From assembly GCA_050084515.1 (NCBI GenBank), contig CM114271.1, forward strand, positions 45,074,001 through 45,138,000: 64,000 nucleotides of DNA. The letters are read 5' to 3'. Of the stretch, positions 62,746-64,000 are shown piece after piece (within the stretch, counting starts at the first letter, position 1; every line of letters begins with the position of its first letter). The stretch is from Blasia pusilla (lineage: Eukaryota > Marchantiophyta > Marchantiopsida > Blasiales). The notes beneath the pieces are model-generated. The model saw only the letters and a list, made by a program, of their open reading frames with translations, did no database searches and was not told where the DNA came from. The translations under genes and the position numbers were made by a program.

Positions 62746-64000
62746 CTGATTTTACTATACGACTACGGAAGGTATCACTGCCTTTGGTCTTCTTGGGGTC
62801 TTTGACTTCGCGCGAAGACGAAGCCCCTATCTGGGTTTTGGTTGTCCCTCCGGTCTGGGTTTTGGACCTCGTGGTGACCACGAGAGCTTCGTTCAGGAGT
62901 TCCTCCGGCCACTTTGAGGAGTCTTAAGTTTCCGTCCTATCGGACTCCGCTTCCTTGATGGTAACTCGCCTTGCTTTAGGGGATAACAACTCCTCCACTC
63001 GGACGAGCTGAACATTTACTTCATTTTGAGACTCTGTTGGTATCACTGGGGTAGTTACATACTTGACCAGCAACCGCGGAACCTTGGGCTCCGGGCACTC
63101 CACAACAATGTGCCCGCCTTTCTTACAATTCCCACACATTGGATTGAGTCCTACGGGCCTCTTGGGGTTTGGGCAATTGTTGGCCCAATGGTCGGCCGCC
63201 CCGCAGTTATAACAGCAGTTCCTTTTTATTGGCAGCGTGAAGGCCGCCGTGCCCATAATCTGTTTGAGGGGTCGCTGCTCCCCGTACTCCGGGGGCACAT
63301 ATCTTGGGATCCAACTTCGTCCAGGATTAGGGGTAAGCATGGCTTGGATTGCATAACATCCTTCCCATTGTTCGGCTTCATGCCACCCTTCTTCCGCGGT
63401 TAGTACTTCCTGGATCCAACGTAAATCTCTCTGAATGTGACACCCCTGAGCAGTATGTCCTTGGGTTCCACAGGCACTACACCACACGTTGGGTCTCACC
63501 AAACCCGGTCTTCTACTGGGGTCCTTCTGAGACGCCAAATTTACTTTTAACTCCGCAATTTTTTTACTTAACTCCTCCATGGCAGACTTGCCTGACTTCT
63601 TCGATGTCCCTTGTACTGGACTGACAGATCTTCGGGGGCCATGCTTGGTAGGCTTGCCTTTCCTTCCCCGCTTGGGAGTGCGGTGGCATGTACGTCTCTT
63701 CCGTTTGGATTTTGGGTCCTCTTCGAAGTCTGTGGACCCCGTCGTGCCATCCGTGGAGGCTTCGGTGTCTGTAGAGGACGCTTCGTCCTCTCAGGAAGAA
63801 CTAGTGTGCGAAGAGCCTCATCGTTGATGACATCGTCTTCGCGTTTTTTGGGACTTCTCGGAGGCTTTGTACGCCTGTACTGATGCAATGACTGCTTCTA
63901 GAGAGTCTCATTGGCCCTGGCGGCAATACCGGTCCACCTCCTTGGATAGTCCTGACACAAACCAGTCTACCAATTGTGAGGTAGTTGTGGGTTCGAGTTT
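62746..64000 (-). pseudogene. Third Gypsy lineage: gag with three zinc knuckles
   Basis: The minus-strand frame 63,580-62,924 carries three CX2CX4HX4C knuckles: CSACGTQGHTAQGC, CYNCGAADHWANNC and CGNCKKGGHIVVEC. Three knuckles are more than most plant Gypsy gags have. A basic, Pro-rich upstream frame (63,888-63,568) and more sequence to the window edge belong to the same gag, which is cut by the window end. Downstream, about 62,920-62,750 is still readable (KWPEELLNEALVVTTRSKT), after which the AT-rich segment intervenes before protease. Nucleic-acid binding and particle assembly are the expected roles. Confidence 0.8.

Overview
The window looks like repeat-dominated nuclear DNA of a land plant. 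The main evidence is the relic of a plastid-targeted PPR protein related to HCF152, a short plastid 16S rRNA insertion, and plant-type Ty3/Gypsy elements, including a chromovirus with an initiator-Met tRNA primer site. The mix of unusual retroelements and the poor match to familiar seed-plant gene space make a large-genome non-seed plant (lycophyte, fern or bryophyte) plausible, but that is inference. I found no intact host gene. Almost every coding stretch is a relic with stops and frameshifts. Some single-base indels could be uncorrected long-read errors, but the biased nonsense changes argue for real decay.

Layout. 1-628: relic of an unrecognised protein, with a second copy at about 25.6-26.1 kb. 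1.2-1.7 kb: first array of short palindromes. 2.9-8.5 kb: two halves of one unrecognised repeat-family protein facing apart, as after an inversion. 8.5-14.4 kb: an APE-type LINE between two long (CT)n tracts. 15.5-16.9 kb: about four copies of a 350-bp satellite in an A-B-A-B order. 17.2-18.5 kb: unrecognised ORFs. 18.9-21.8 kb: palindrome arrays B and C on either side of a decayed coiled-coil gene. 22.5-24.4 kb: tail of a Gypsy polyprotein carrying part of a PHD finger, followed by two LTRs end to end. 26.1-26.6 kb: Pif1/Helitron-like helicase relic. 26.6-34 kb: no recognisable gene. 34.0-35.7 kb: hAT transposase relic. 39.3-41.4 kb: HCF152-like PPR pseudogene. 43.3-47.3 kb: a zinc-finger LINE lodged next to a Gypsy gag. 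49.3-50.3 kb: more LINE 3' ends with a (CT)n tract and the plastid 16S scrap. 52.0-58.4 kb: the most complete element, a chromovirus with a truncated 5' LTR and a full 3' LTR. 58.4-60.6 kb: Gypsy fragments of the PHD family. 60.7-64.0 kb: minus-strand gag and protease of a third Gypsy lineage.

The parts relate by nesting and decay rather than as pathways. The chromovirus sits inside the PHD-Gypsy, the zinc-finger LINE touches a Gypsy gag, and (CT)n tracts mark LINE 3' ends. The four most unusual signals are: the three arrays of roughly 31-bp palindromes; a canonical C4HC3 PHD finger at the C-terminus of a Gypsy polyprotein; LINE 3' ends that finish in (CT)n instead of poly(A); and premature stops that are nearly all explained by C-to-T changes, many at CAG, which is a plant CHG methylation context.
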